A stretch of DNA of 64,000 nt, taken from Oscillospiraceae bacterium. Lineage in GTDB: Bacteria; Bacillota; Clostridia; Oscillospirales; SIG627. Of the stretch, positions 37,192 to 45,932 are shown piece by piece. The notes under the pieces are model-generated. The model was not told where the DNA came from. It saw nothing but the letters and a program-made list of their open reading frames with translations, and did not search any database. The translations under genes and the position numbers were made by a program. Within the stretch, counting starts at the first letter, position 1. Every line of letters starts with the position of its first letter. The stretch is taken from positions 62,001 to 126,000 of the forward strand of contig SVRV01000003.1 of assembly GCA_015064635.1 (NCBI GenBank), read 5' to 3'.

Positions 37192-37374
37192 GGCGTAAGC
37201 CTTGTATATCATCAAAACAAAGTTTTGTATATCATCAATACGGAGTATTGTATATCATCATTGCGAAAGTGGTTATATACACACTTGAAGGTGCGATGAT
37301 ATACAACAACGGCATTAAGCCGTTGTTGATGATATACAGCCTTCGGCTGATGATATACCATTGCTTTCGCAATG
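37188..37374. repeat. Two-sided hairpin array with inverting 10-base linker
   Basis: Seven stem-loops with mostly different stems: 37188-37205, 37214-37226, 37237-37249, a degenerate pair within 37260-37294, 37305-37327, 37338-37348 and 37359-37374. The linker GTATATCATC occurs exactly at 37204, 37227 and 37250. Its exact reverse complement GATGATATAC occurs at 37295, 37328 and 37349, with an 8/10 copy at 37271. Read from each end inward, every unit is a hairpin with a purine loop (GTAA, AAA, GGA, GAAA, GAA) plus GTATATCATC. Left and right linkers can pair in register, giving a central stem with successive four-way junctions. Confidence 0.9.
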
Positions 37375-37378
37375 GATA

Positions 37379-37406
37379 AAAACTCCAAGTCACAAGACTT
37401 GGAGTT
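37379..37406 (-). terminator. Terminator of tRNA-Arg
   Basis: A perfect 11 bp stem (37381-37391 with 37396-37406) and ACAA loop. On the minus strand it begins right after the CCA end and is followed by TTTTTA. Confidence 0.92.
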
Positions 37407-37407
37407 T

Positions 37408-37484
37408 TGGCCTTCCCTACAGGACTCGAACCTGCCGCCTTCAGAATCGGAATCTGACGCTCTATCCGGATGAGCTAAGGGAAG
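37408..37484 (-). tRNA. tRNA-Arg (anticodon CCG)
   Basis: A cloverleaf on the minus strand: 7 bp acceptor CTTCCCT/AGGGAAG, D-stem GCTC/GAGC, and anticodon stem TCAGA/TCTGA with loop TTCCGAT giving anticodon CCG. The T-arm is GCAGG-TTCGAGT-CCTGT, discriminator G and a gene-encoded CCA (37410-37408). It decodes CGG. Confidence 0.95.
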
Positions 37485-37488
37485 ATGT

Positions 37489-37517
37489 AAGTGCTGATTT
37501 CAGCACTTTATTTTTTT
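37489..37517. terminator. Hairpin between D,D-carboxypeptidase and tRNA-Arg genes
   Basis: AAGTGCTG/CAGCACTT stem with ATTT loop. The T run (37509-37517) is on the plus strand only, so termination of minus transcripts is doubtful and tRNA-Arg may be co-transcribed with the upstream gene. Confidence 0.55.
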
Positions 37518-38785
37518 GATTTCTTTCTTTTTGAAACTCTTATAAGGAATATAACGAGTATGATAACGGCTGTTGCGGTAAGTGTTATGGAAAGAATGTC
37601 CATAACGGTTGCGGCTGTGTTTCCGTCATTTAACTCCGTGAAGGTTTTTGTCTTGCTTTTTTTCTCAACGGCTTCCACTGCAATAAGTGTTTCTGTAAAA
37701 ACGTCATCGCCCACTTGAACGGTGACAGTACCCACTTTTTCGCCTACGGCTATGGGAGCTGTGAGTTTTTCATCAATATTGAGAGTCACAACAGGGGAGT
37801 CATCCAATGCTATCAGCGTGTCTATGCTGTTTTTTGCCTTTACTCCTATTTCCTCCGTTTTCCCCTCGGATACCTTTGCCATACCCAGCACGTCGGTATT
37901 GTTCAGAACGGTTTTTATAGAGTACTGTGCGAAATGATATTCGAAAAGCGTTATGGCATCGGTGAAAGCCATATTACCCTCGTAGTATCTGTCACGGTTT
38001 GCACCTAAAGTTACAAGAAGGTAGGTTTCGCCGTTTTTTGTAGCCTTGGTTATGAGGCATCTGCCTGCCTCGTCTGTAAAGCCTGACTTAACTCCGGTAA
38101 CATAGGGATAATAGAGAGGATTTTCCGGATCTTCGATTTCAATAGTTGTGTTAAGAACACGTTCTTCCGACTTATTGGTTGCCGGTATCGTACAGCTGTA
38201 CTCCTTGATTATATCACAGAAGGTTTGATTTTTCAAGGCGTATTCTGCGATTAAGTACATATCTTTGGCTGTGGAATAGTGGTTGTCATTGTGAAGACCG
38301 TGGGCGTTTACAAAATGAGTGTTTGTGGCGCCGATTTCAATCGCCTTAGCATTCATTTTCTCAGCAAAGGCTTCAATGCTTCCCGAAACATACCAGGCAA
38401 GAGCATTTGCAGTATCACAGGTCGAGCGAATCATGGTGGCACGGATGAGGTCACCGACTGTTACCTCTTCGCCCGTTTTCAACTTCATATTAACACCGCC
38501 GCCTGCGTAAACATCGTCGAATATGCCCGACGGCATTGTAACAATTTCGTCAAGCGACTCGCAGTGCTCGATTGCCAGAATACATGTCATTACCTTTGTG
38601 AGGGAAGCGGGGTAGGTAAGGACTTCACTGTCAAGCTCGTAGACTACCTTGCCCGTATCGGTATTCACCATATAAACGTGGTCGGAATAAATGTTTTTTC
38701 CGTCCGCAAAGAAGTCATCTGCGTTGACAGTCAGTGTGAAAAGTGTTATAATTATAAAAAATGATATAAGTAAACGTTTTTTCAT
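37508..38785 (-). CDS. D-alanyl-D-alanine carboxypeptidase (DacF/PBP5-like)
   Basis: A 425-residue exported peptidoglycan carboxypeptidase trimming the terminal D-Ala of stem peptides. It has a signal peptide at residues 1-22, catalytic SLTK (S61, K64) and a KSG third motif (GVKSGFTDEAG). The second motif, normally SxN, reads STC (S121, C123). A C-terminal beta domain is followed by a membrane anchor (ILSITLTATAVIILVIFLI) and basic tail. It lies 8 bases after the polyprenyl synthase gene in the same direction. Confidence 0.92.
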   Translation of the reverse strand: MKKRLLISFFIIITLFTLTVNADDFFADGKNIYSDHVYMVNTDTGKVVYELDSEVLTYPASLTKVMTCILAIEHCESLDEIVTMPSGIFDDVYAGGGVNMKLKTGEEVTVGDLIRATMIRSTCDTANALAWYVSGSIEAFAEKMNAKAIEIGATNTHFVNAHGLHNDNHYSTAKDMYLIAEYALKNQTFCDIIKEYSCTIPATNKSEERVLNTTIEIEDPENPLYYPYVTGVKSGFTDEAGRCLITKATKNGETYLLVTLGANRDRYYEGNMAFTDAITLFEYHFAQYSIKTVLNNTDVLGMAKVSEGKTEEIGVKAKNSIDTLIALDDSPVVTLNIDEKLTAPIAVGEKVGTVTVQVGDDVFTETLIAVEAVEKKSKTKTFTELNDGNTAATVMDILSITLTATAVIILVIFLIRVSKRKKSKK

Positions 38786-38793
38786 TATGTACC

Positions 38794-39861
38794 TTATAGC
38801 TTTCTTGCCGACATAAAGTCTGCGGCTGTTTTGAGTATTTCTTTATATTCTGAATCCTTTATGACTTCAAGCTCTGTCATAGCGTTTTCGATATAGCTCT
38901 GTGCAAGGCTCTCGGCATATTCGATACCTCCGCAGGATGCGAAGATTGCCTTTACCTTTTCGATGTCCTCGGATGACGCATCCTTGTTTCCAACGGTGTT
39001 TTCAATGATTTTCTTTTCACTCTCCGAAGCATTTTTGTACGCTTCCTGGAGAATCACCGTCTTTTTAGCCTCACGTATGTCCGAGCCGATAGGCTTGCCA
39101 AGTGTTTTCTCGTCGGACACTATTCCCAGAATATCGTCCTTAAGCTGGAAGGCGATACCGCACATTCTTGCAAAGTTGCCAAGGGCTGCGACCTCCTTTG
39201 CGTTGCTGTCGGAGGTGTCGAGTCCGAACATTGCACCTGCCTTTGCGCAGTATTCGAAGAGAATACCCGTCTTTTTGGTCATAACGTCAAGGGTGGTTTC
39301 TCTGTCTCCGATATCAAAGCTGCCGGATGATATAAGACCGAGTCTTGTGTCCACAGCCTCACCCTCAAGCAGTCTGTTGATACATTCTCCCTCAAGCATA
39401 CCAAGTACACCGAGGAGAGTACCGCTTGAAAAGCCTTTGCAGTCAAGTAGCATCTTTACCGCAAGTGCATGGAGAGAGTCACCTGCAAGGATTGCAATGT
39501 CTCTGCCGTAGTCATCGGCAAAAGGGCTGTCCTGAAACATATCACGCACCAGAACGTGTACACTCTTTCCACCTCTGCGTGTGCTGTCATTGTCTATTAT
39601 ATCATCGTGGACCAAAGTGAAGGTGTGAAACAGTTCAACACTCACCATTGCGGGAGTTACGGCTTTTTCCGCCTTTTCACCGCCAACGGCACCTGCACAA
39701 AGGGACATAAAAGCAGGACGGAGTCTTTTTCCTCCTCGAAGAAAATATTCTGTAACACCTGCCCTGAGCTCGGGTGGCTGTATATCATTTTTGGGATAGC
39801 TGTCGAAATACTTAGCACAGCGATTCTCGCATGATTTTAAATACTGTTTTAATCTTTCCAT
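38794..39861 (-). CDS. Polyprenyl (trans-isoprenyl) diphosphate synthase
   Basis: A 355-residue enzyme that condenses isopentenyl diphosphate with allylic diphosphates. It has GGKRLRP, first Asp-rich motif HDDIIDND, and second motif FQLKDDILG with the downstream GKPIGSD segment. The start is ATG 39861, since the GTG four codons upstream is part of the AAGGAAGTG ribosome site. It is longer than FPP synthases (about 300). Product chain length is uncertain. It is divergent from addB, with only about 70 bases between them. Confidence 0.9.
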   Translation of the reverse strand: MERLKQYLKSCENRCAKYFDSYPKNDIQPPELRAGVTEYFLRGGKRLRPAFMSLCAGAVGGEKAEKAVTPAMVSVELFHTFTLVHDDIIDNDSTRRGGKSVHVLVRDMFQDSPFADDYGRDIAILAGDSLHALAVKMLLDCKGFSSGTLLGVLGMLEGECINRLLEGEAVDTRLGLISSGSFDIGDRETTLDVMTKKTGILFEYCAKAGAMFGLDTSDSNAKEVAALGNFARMCGIAFQLKDDILGIVSDEKTLGKPIGSDIREAKKTVILQEAYKNASESEKKIIENTVGNKDASSEDIEKVKAIFASCGGIEYAESLAQSYIENAMTELEVIKDSEYKEILKTAADFMSARKL

Positions 39862-39934
39862 AAGTGTTATCACTTCCTTATCAGTTAATTATACCACAGC
39901 TTATCGCATTATTCAATAGTCAGGAGATGATTTT

Positions 39935-42900
39935 TTGCTGTCATTTGTTTTAGGCCCGTCGGGGTATGGCAAAACCCATACAGTTATCAGTGAAATTAAA
40001 AGAATTTTAGATATGGGTACGGGTAAAAAAATATTCGTCATAGTACCCGAGCAGGAAAGCGTAAAAATGGAAGCAGAGCTTCTTGAGGTATGCGGCAACC
40101 GAATCAACGCCGATGTGGAGGTTATAAACTTCTCCCGTCTTGCAAACCGAGTGTTCCGTGAATCGGGTGGTATGACCTATAAATATATCGACAGCTCCGG
40201 CAAAGACCTGATGACGGCTGTGATACTTGAAAGGTTAAAGAGCACCTGCAAAACCTTTTCAAAGGTGTCAGACGATACAAAATACGTTCAGCTTATGCGT
40301 TCCGAAATGGATCTGCTCAGGAGTCACGGTATTCACGCCTCGGATATGGTAGAGGCTGCAGATAAGCTTTTTGAAATGGACAAGGGCGGAAAGTCACTCC
40401 ATTCAAAGCTTGTTGATTTTGCCGTTATTTTTGCCTCTTATGAAAAATCCCTCAAGGAAAATTGCACCGACACCACCGACGATATAGTTAGGCTTGCCGC
40501 AACTCTTGAGGATTTTGATTTCTTTGAGGATAGTTATGTATTTGTTGACGGCTTTTACGATTATACAGCACCTCAATACTCGGTGCTTGAAAGTATTATG
40601 AAAAGCTGTGCGGATATGACGGTCACGTTTTCTCTTGCACTTCCCGATACGGAAGAGGTGTTCAGAAAAACCGCACTGGCTTATACAAAGCTTCGTGAAT
40701 GTGCCGAGAAAAACGGGTTGGAATACAAAACGCTGAAGCTTGAAGAGAATAAAAGAAGCGAGAGCGAAGCCTTGAGGACACTGTCAGAGGTTATTATGAC
40801 AGGAGAGGAGCTTCATTCCGAAAGCAGTGAAGGAATCACTCTTACCTCGGTTAAAACCGCATATGATGAATGCGTTTTCGTGGCACGTGAAATTGTACGC
40901 CTTGTCCGTGACGGAGCAGCTTTTTCGGATATTGCCGTATGTGCCGCAAATATTGATTCCTATTCATCAACGCTTACGGATGTATTTGAAGCCTACGGAA
41001 TTTCACACCTCAGATGCACCGAAAAAAGTGTTATGCAATCGCCGATAGTATCCTTTGTACTTTCGGCACTGGACGTTATAAATTCCTCCTTCTATTGGAA
41101 GAATATAAAATCATATTTGAAAAGTCCGTATACAGGCTTGAGCGAGGAGGAGACGTATCTCCTTGAAAACTACATCACGGTTTGGACGCTTGGCAAGAAA
41201 AACTGGTACTCCGAGGAGGATTGGACATATCATCCGAGAGGTTATGTGGAAAACTTTACACGCCGTGACACCGCCGAGCTTGAAATTGTAAACACCGCAA
41301 GGAAAAAAATATTCCCACACCTTAAAAAGCTTGCCGCGGGTATAAGCGAAATGACCCCTGTAAGAGACAAGGCAATGGCTCTTGTACATTTCTTTGACGG
41401 ACTTGGACTTTCCGAGGAGGTTGAGCGTTTTAACACTGCGCTTGGTGAATCCTTGGGCGTTGGGGATTATGACGATGAGATAAGTGCCTGGAACAATCTT
41501 GTGGATGCGCTGGATATTTTTGTCAGCGGCGCAGGTGAGCTTACTCTCTCCCGTGATAAGTTTATAAAATATCTCCGACTTATTCTGTCGGATATGTCCT
41601 TTGGCAAGATTCCTTCATCACTCGACGAGGTGGAGGTCGGAAACGTTGAATTTGTAAGAAGCAAAAACATCAAGCATCTCTTTTTCATCGGCTTTAACGA
41701 AGGGGTTTTCCCTTCGGCGGGAGATACAAAATCGGTATTTACCGAGAGTGAACGCCGTTGGCTGTACGAAAACGATATAAAGGTAGAGGACAGCAGCGAG
41801 GACAAGCTAAAGGACCAGATGTTCCACTTCCTTCTTTCTGTATTGCGCCCGTCAAAGGCTTTGCATCTTGTGTACCATACAGCCTCGGACAACAAAAAGT
41901 CACGCTCCTTGCCTTCATATTTTGCAACCTATGTTACGGATACTGTGAATATTGAGGCAACCGTGCCCGACACCAGTGAGCCTTTGTCACCACATGAGCT
42001 CATGGACTATCTTATGACTCACGATGAGGATTTATCAAGGTATTTTGACTCGGAGGAGACGGCATCCTTCTTGCGTGAAACAAATGCCCTTAAAGCCTTT
42101 TCCGAGGCGGCAAGACAGCCTTTTCACATTGATTCCGACAAAGATATTATTCCCGGTGAATATAAGCTCACTCAGTCAAAGCTTGAAAAATACGAAAAGT
42201 GCCGCTTCTCCTATTTTGTAGAGCATATGTTGGGTGTACGTACTCGTCAGAAGGCGGAATTCAGCAAGGCTGAAATAGGCAGCTATGTGCATAAAATCCT
42301 TGAAAAGGTTTTGAAAAAGCTTTCATCGGACGGACGTGATGTTACCCTTGCAACCGAAGAGGAGATACGCCGTGAGACCGAGCTTTGCTCGGCAGAGTAT
42401 ATAGAAACGGTGGCACCGAATATCAATGAAAGCTCGCCGAAGTATAAATATCTGATTGCAAATATCAGCTATTTCGTTGTGTTTATTATCAATAATATAA
42501 AGGAAGAATTCAAGGCATCCCTTTTCAGGCCAAAATATTTTGAAGAAAACATTTCTCACTCCGATGTGGTAAAGCCCTATGAGGTTGCCCTCTTCGACGG
42601 CACAAAGCTTACCTTTGGCGGTGTGGTAGACCGAGTTGACAGCTACACCGACGAAAACGGAAGAGAATATATACGTGTGGTCGATTATAAAACCAAGTCG
42701 GGTGGAAAGAGCTTTTCTCTTGAGGATGTACTCAACGGAATCAATCTGCAAATGCTTATATATCTATATGCCTTCACCTCCTCACCGTCGGACACAGAGA
42801 GAAGGGAAGCGGGTATTATGTATATGCCTGCCATGAATGAGGAGTTTTCTCCCACCGATACGGAATTGAGTGACGACGAAATCCGTGATATTATGGACAA

Positions 42901-43282
42901 AAAGCTCAAAAGAAGCGGAATGTATCTGGATGACCGAGAGATAATTGATGCAATGGAATCGGGAAAGGAAAAGCGCTATGTCAGCTTGAAGTATGACAAG
43001 GAGCAGGACATTTATTTGCCAAACAGCTATTCCACTCTTGCAACTCTTGAAGAATTCGGATTGATACGCAGATATATTGATTCACTGTTTGACGAGACCG
43101 TTAAGAATATCAAATGCGGAAACATTGAGGCAAACCCCATTGAGGAGGAAAACTCTGAGGGAAGTGCCTGCGCATATTGTCCCTATCATCCCATTTGCCG
43201 TTATGAAGGTGATGCTCGTGAACGCTTGACAAGTGAATTCCCTTTAAAAACAATGAAGGAAATGCTTGACAGAAATACATAG
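39935..43282 (+). CDS. addB: ATP-dependent helicase/nuclease subunit B
   Basis: A 1115-residue subunit of the AddAB double-strand-break resection complex. It has an N-terminal Walker-like GPSGYGKT (7-14), a long inactivated-helicase middle, then a C-terminal RecB-family nuclease (VVDYKTK, D917 and K919). Four iron-sulfur cysteines are present: C756 (EKCRFSYF) and C1079, C1082, C1088 (CAYCPYHPIC), in the spacing known for Bacillus AddB. The start is TTG 39935 after AGGAGA. addA normally follows but is absent here; a terminator and a convergent gene come next. Confidence 0.94.
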   Translation: MLSFVLGPSGYGKTHTVISEIKRILDMGTGKKIFVIVPEQESVKMEAELLEVCGNRINADVEVINFSRLANRVFRESGGMTYKYIDSSGKDLMTAVILERLKSTCKTFSKVSDDTKYVQLMRSEMDLLRSHGIHASDMVEAADKLFEMDKGGKSLHSKLVDFAVIFASYEKSLKENCTDTTDDIVRLAATLEDFDFFEDSYVFVDGFYDYTAPQYSVLESIMKSCADMTVTFSLALPDTEEVFRKTALAYTKLRECAEKNGLEYKTLKLEENKRSESEALRTLSEVIMTGEELHSESSEGITLTSVKTAYDECVFVAREIVRLVRDGAAFSDIAVCAANIDSYSSTLTDVFEAYGISHLRCTEKSVMQSPIVSFVLSALDVINSSFYWKNIKSYLKSPYTGLSEEETYLLENYITVWTLGKKNWYSEEDWTYHPRGYVENFTRRDTAELEIVNTARKKIFPHLKKLAAGISEMTPVRDKAMALVHFFDGLGLSEEVERFNTALGESLGVGDYDDEISAWNNLVDALDIFVSGAGELTLSRDKFIKYLRLILSDMSFGKIPSSLDEVEVGNVEFVRSKNIKHLFFIGFNEGVFPSAGDTKSVFTESERRWLYENDIKVEDSSEDKLKDQMFHFLLSVLRPSKALHLVYHTASDNKKSRSLPSYFATYVTDTVNIEATVPDTSEPLSPHELMDYLMTHDEDLSRYFDSEETASFLRETNALKAFSEAARQPFHIDSDKDIIPGEYKLTQSKLEKYEKCRFSYFVEHMLGVRTRQKAEFSKAEIGSYVHKILEKVLKKLSSDGRDVTLATEEEIRRETELCSAEYIETVAPNINESSPKYKYLIANISYFVVFIINNIKEEFKASLFRPKYFEENISHSDVVKPYEVALFDGTKLTFGGVVDRVDSYTDENGREYIRVVDYKTKSGGKSFSLEDVLNGINLQMLIYLYAFTSSPSDTERREAGIMYMPAMNEEFSPTDTELSDDEIRDIMDKKLKRSGMYLDDREIIDAMESGKEKRYVSLKYDKEQDIYLPNSYSTLATLEEFGLIRRYIDSLFDETVKNIKCGNIEANPIEEENSEGSACAYCPYHPICRYEGDARERLTSEFPLKTMKEMLDRNT

Positions 43283-43287
43283 AAAAT

Positions 43288-43335
43288 AAAATAGTAGGCT
43301 GTAGCAATGTGTTTTGCTACAGCCTATTATTTTAA
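43288..43335. terminator. Bidirectional terminator after addB
   Basis: A 12 bp stem TAGGCTGTAGCA/TGCTACAGCCTA (43295-43306 with 43315-43326), extended by A/T-rich flanks, between convergent genes. Confidence 0.9.
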
Positions 43336-45912
43336 TTACTTATTTATAATGGATGTTCCTATTACAGGCAGTGACCACACGATATGATAGAGTATGATAA
43401 ACATAGGTGTTATCTTTTCATGTGAGCCGTCTGCAAGGAAAGCAATAACCAATACTGCAAGGGCAAATACAAGACTTATGTACTTTGCAAGGGTGTTGAG
43501 TGATATTGCTCTTGAAAGCTTGTCAGCCGCAAGGAATGTACGGAGCATATTGGGTACGGAGGATGAAACTATACCGCTCTGCAATGAATCGGAAATTTCC
43601 ACATCGGCGCCTTGAGGAACAGAGGTGTTCTTTACAACAACAATGGGGTAGTTGTCATCATTTACAAGCTGGGTTACAAACTCTGTGCTGAGGTTGGGGT
43701 CACGTGTGCTTATTGACATGCAAATTCCAAGGTCCTTGAAGGAATCAAGAAGTGCCTTGAATTTTCTTCCCAGTGCATATTTAAGGTAGAACTTAGCACT
43801 GATTTCTCCGTTGATGACGATGTAGAATATTCTTCCGTTCTTTGAGGTGAACTCGTCGTCAATTGTATCGTCAATATGAGTATGACCGTTTGCTTCAATG
43901 AACTCGGTAGTACCGAGGAGTATGTTTTGTCCATCAACTAAAGCATTTATTCCGGTTTCGCACACACTTAAAATTTTATCTTGGCTGTTGTCAGTTGATG
44001 TAGCTATTACCGAGCGGTTGAATACCTCCTTGAGAGGACCGCCAACAAGGTTGAATACCTTTGCGGCAGTGAGGTATGTGTTATCTATACGGCTCTTTCC
44101 GTAGGTTTTGATTGACGTAATCTTAATTCCCTGAGGATTGAACACGTCAACGTCCTCAAAGGAAACAAGAGAGGTGTTTGCAAACTCTTCAACAGCCGCC
44201 TCGCCGAGTATTGCCGAATTTCGAGCGGCAAGCTTATTTGAGGTTGCAAAGAAGGGAAGTGCTACAATAAACACCGAGGATACGGGAAGTGCTATCATAA
44301 ATGCCGCTGTAAAGTTGTTGAGCGCCATGCAGAAGGTGGCATTCTCTGTGAGCGTATAGCTTAAAATGCCGAATATTGCCGATGCAAGAAGAACCAAGGG
44401 AATTGATATTTTGTACATCTCGTTGTAGGGGCAAGGACGAGATGAGGTCTTGAAGAAGCCGTCAATGAAGCGTGTCTTTTCAATTTTGTGAAGCAATGCG
44501 TCCTCGGGTAAAAACTCACTGAACTTGTTGTATTCATCGGAGCTTTCGCTGAGTGTCGAAACGGAATTCTTGACCTGCGAGGATGCAACAATTTTAAAGG
44601 CTGCATACTCACGTCTGAATTCAATGTAAGAGGTGAGAGCCGTAACAACCGCAATGATTGCAAATACAGAGGAATAAAGCTGTGTGCAGGCTGAATCTTT
44701 ATCGTGAACTGTGTGAAGCACTATCTGTATTACTGTCACAACAAAGGAAACGAATGCAATACTGTTTCTGTTGGGACGCCACGTAAACAGTCCCTTGGCG
44801 CCGTCGATTATGGGTGTCAGTATGCAAATTGCCGATATGAGCACAAACTGAAGGTCTGCCATAAGATAAACAAGTCCAAACTTACCCTGTGTCATCCAGT
44901 AGGGATGAGGGAGAGAAGGTGTCTCTATGTATATCAGCACCAACGCCGAAAGGAAGGCTATGGCAAGAGATATCAGACTCATCTGTCCGCGCTTCATAAA
45001 GATGTCACAGAATTCGTCTCTTTCCTCAAGAGATTTGAATTCACGCACTTCTTTTTCAACACGCTGTTTCTTGACTTTTTCCTTCTTTGGAACTACAATG
45101 CTGTCGTCATCCACATAAATATCGTCATCGTCGCTTGAAGGCTCGCTTTCGTACTCATAGCTGTCGGAGTCCTCGTTTTCTTCAACGAAGTCATGGGACT
45201 CGGAGGGAGTGTCGTTTTCTTCGAGCTCAACGTCTTCAAGACCGTCGTAGGTATCTTCCTCCGCATCAGCGGAAGCAGCTTCCTCGGGAGAGGAACTTGC
45301 ACGAGGTACGACCGCAGGATTAAGAGCACTCTCGTCAAATTCAGGCATAACAAAAGGAGTGTCATCCTCTTCCGAATCAAGGGCGGGTGCATTTATCGGT
45401 GTGCTGACCTTAGTAGAGTCAAGCTTATTCTTAAGCTCCATATCTTCGGTTACGGGATATTCGTTTTTCTCCGAGAAGATTCCGGCAATATCGACCTTAT
45501 TACCGCTTGCAATGTTTTCCTTTATTTTGTCAACCGATAAATCGTCTTCCTTGAAAATGTCTTCCACCTTCATGACGATATCCTGACTTTCGTCATTGGA
45601 ATCCTTTTGCTTTTTGTGATTCAAGAAGCTGTTGAAGGAAAAATCGGAGTGCTTATCGTATTTTTCGTGCTTTTCGTGTTTTTCCTTATGCTTTTCCTTA
45701 TGCTTCTTCTTTTTCTTTTTATGCTCCTCTTCTTCATCATCAATGAAGGGGAGGAATATATCGTTGTATTGAAGTTCTTTTTTTACCTCGGATTTTTTGA
45801 ATATCGCAGTGGATTCTTCGGGTGATGCCGAGGCATTCATAATTCTGCCTTCGGTTTGACTTTCCGCCGTGTTTTCGGCTGAGTCTTTTCTTTTAAACGT
45901 ATATTTACTCAT
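43336..45912 (-). CDS. Membrane protein resembling a catalytically dead P-type ATPase
   Basis: An 858-residue protein. Residues 1-305 are low-complexity and charged, with a Lys/His-rich stretch (about 63-88) followed by a long acidic region. From about 311 there are several membrane helices. Residues about 560-760 follow the order of a heavy-metal P-type ATPase core: a NKLAARNSAILGEAAVEEFA segment, then SFEDVDVF (F585-F591) where DKTGT would lie, LGTTEFIEANG, a GRIFYIVINGEISAKF strand and an STRDPN near the TGDN position. Two final helices follow. The phosphorylated Asp is replaced by Glu586, and TGES and GDGxND motifs are not seen. Probably a sensor or scaffold rather than a pump. Same-strand neighbour of the rlmB-like gene, 20 bases away. 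Confidence 0.65.
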   Translation of the reverse strand: MSKYTFKRKDSAENTAESQTEGRIMNASASPEESTAIFKKSEVKKELQYNDIFLPFIDDEEEEHKKKKKKHKEKHKEKHEKHEKYDKHSDFSFNSFLNHKKQKDSNDESQDIVMKVEDIFKEDDLSVDKIKENIASGNKVDIAGIFSEKNEYPVTEDMELKNKLDSTKVSTPINAPALDSEEDDTPFVMPEFDESALNPAVVPRASSSPEEAASADAEEDTYDGLEDVELEENDTPSESHDFVEENEDSDSYEYESEPSSDDDDIYVDDDSIVVPKKEKVKKQRVEKEVREFKSLEERDEFCDIFMKRGQMSLISLAIAFLSALVLIYIETPSLPHPYWMTQGKFGLVYLMADLQFVLISAICILTPIIDGAKGLFTWRPNRNSIAFVSFVVTVIQIVLHTVHDKDSACTQLYSSVFAIIAVVTALTSYIEFRREYAAFKIVASSQVKNSVSTLSESSDEYNKFSEFLPEDALLHKIEKTRFIDGFFKTSSRPCPYNEMYKISIPLVLLASAIFGILSYTLTENATFCMALNNFTAAFMIALPVSSVFIVALPFFATSNKLAARNSAILGEAAVEEFANTSLVSFEDVDVFNPQGIKITSIKTYGKSRIDNTYLTAAKVFNLVGGPLKEVFNRSVIATSTDNSQDKILSVCETGINALVDGQNILLGTTEFIEANGHTHIDDTIDDEFTSKNGRIFYIVINGEISAKFYLKYALGRKFKALLDSFKDLGICMSISTRDPNLSTEFVTQLVNDDNYPIVVVKNTSVPQGADVEISDSLQSGIVSSSVPNMLRTFLAADKLSRAISLNTLAKYISLVFALAVLVIAFLADGSHEKITPMFIILYHIVWSLPVIGTSIINK

Positions 45913-45932
45913 GGGGAAATCCCTTTCTGTTA

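Noticed and set aside
37188-37374. CRISPR array
   Set aside because: Linkers are only 10 bases and reverse orientation midway, the intervening units are self-complementary and of uneven length, and no cas genes are nearby.
36799-37374. Diversity-generating retroelement
   Set aside because: The Avd-like protein suggested it, but there is no reverse transcriptase, no template/variable repeat pair and no target gene in the window.
44704-45138. 144-residue plus-strand frame opposite the pseudo-ATPase gene
   Set aside because: Shadow frame opposite a long coherent membrane protein, with no ribosome site or recognisable motif.
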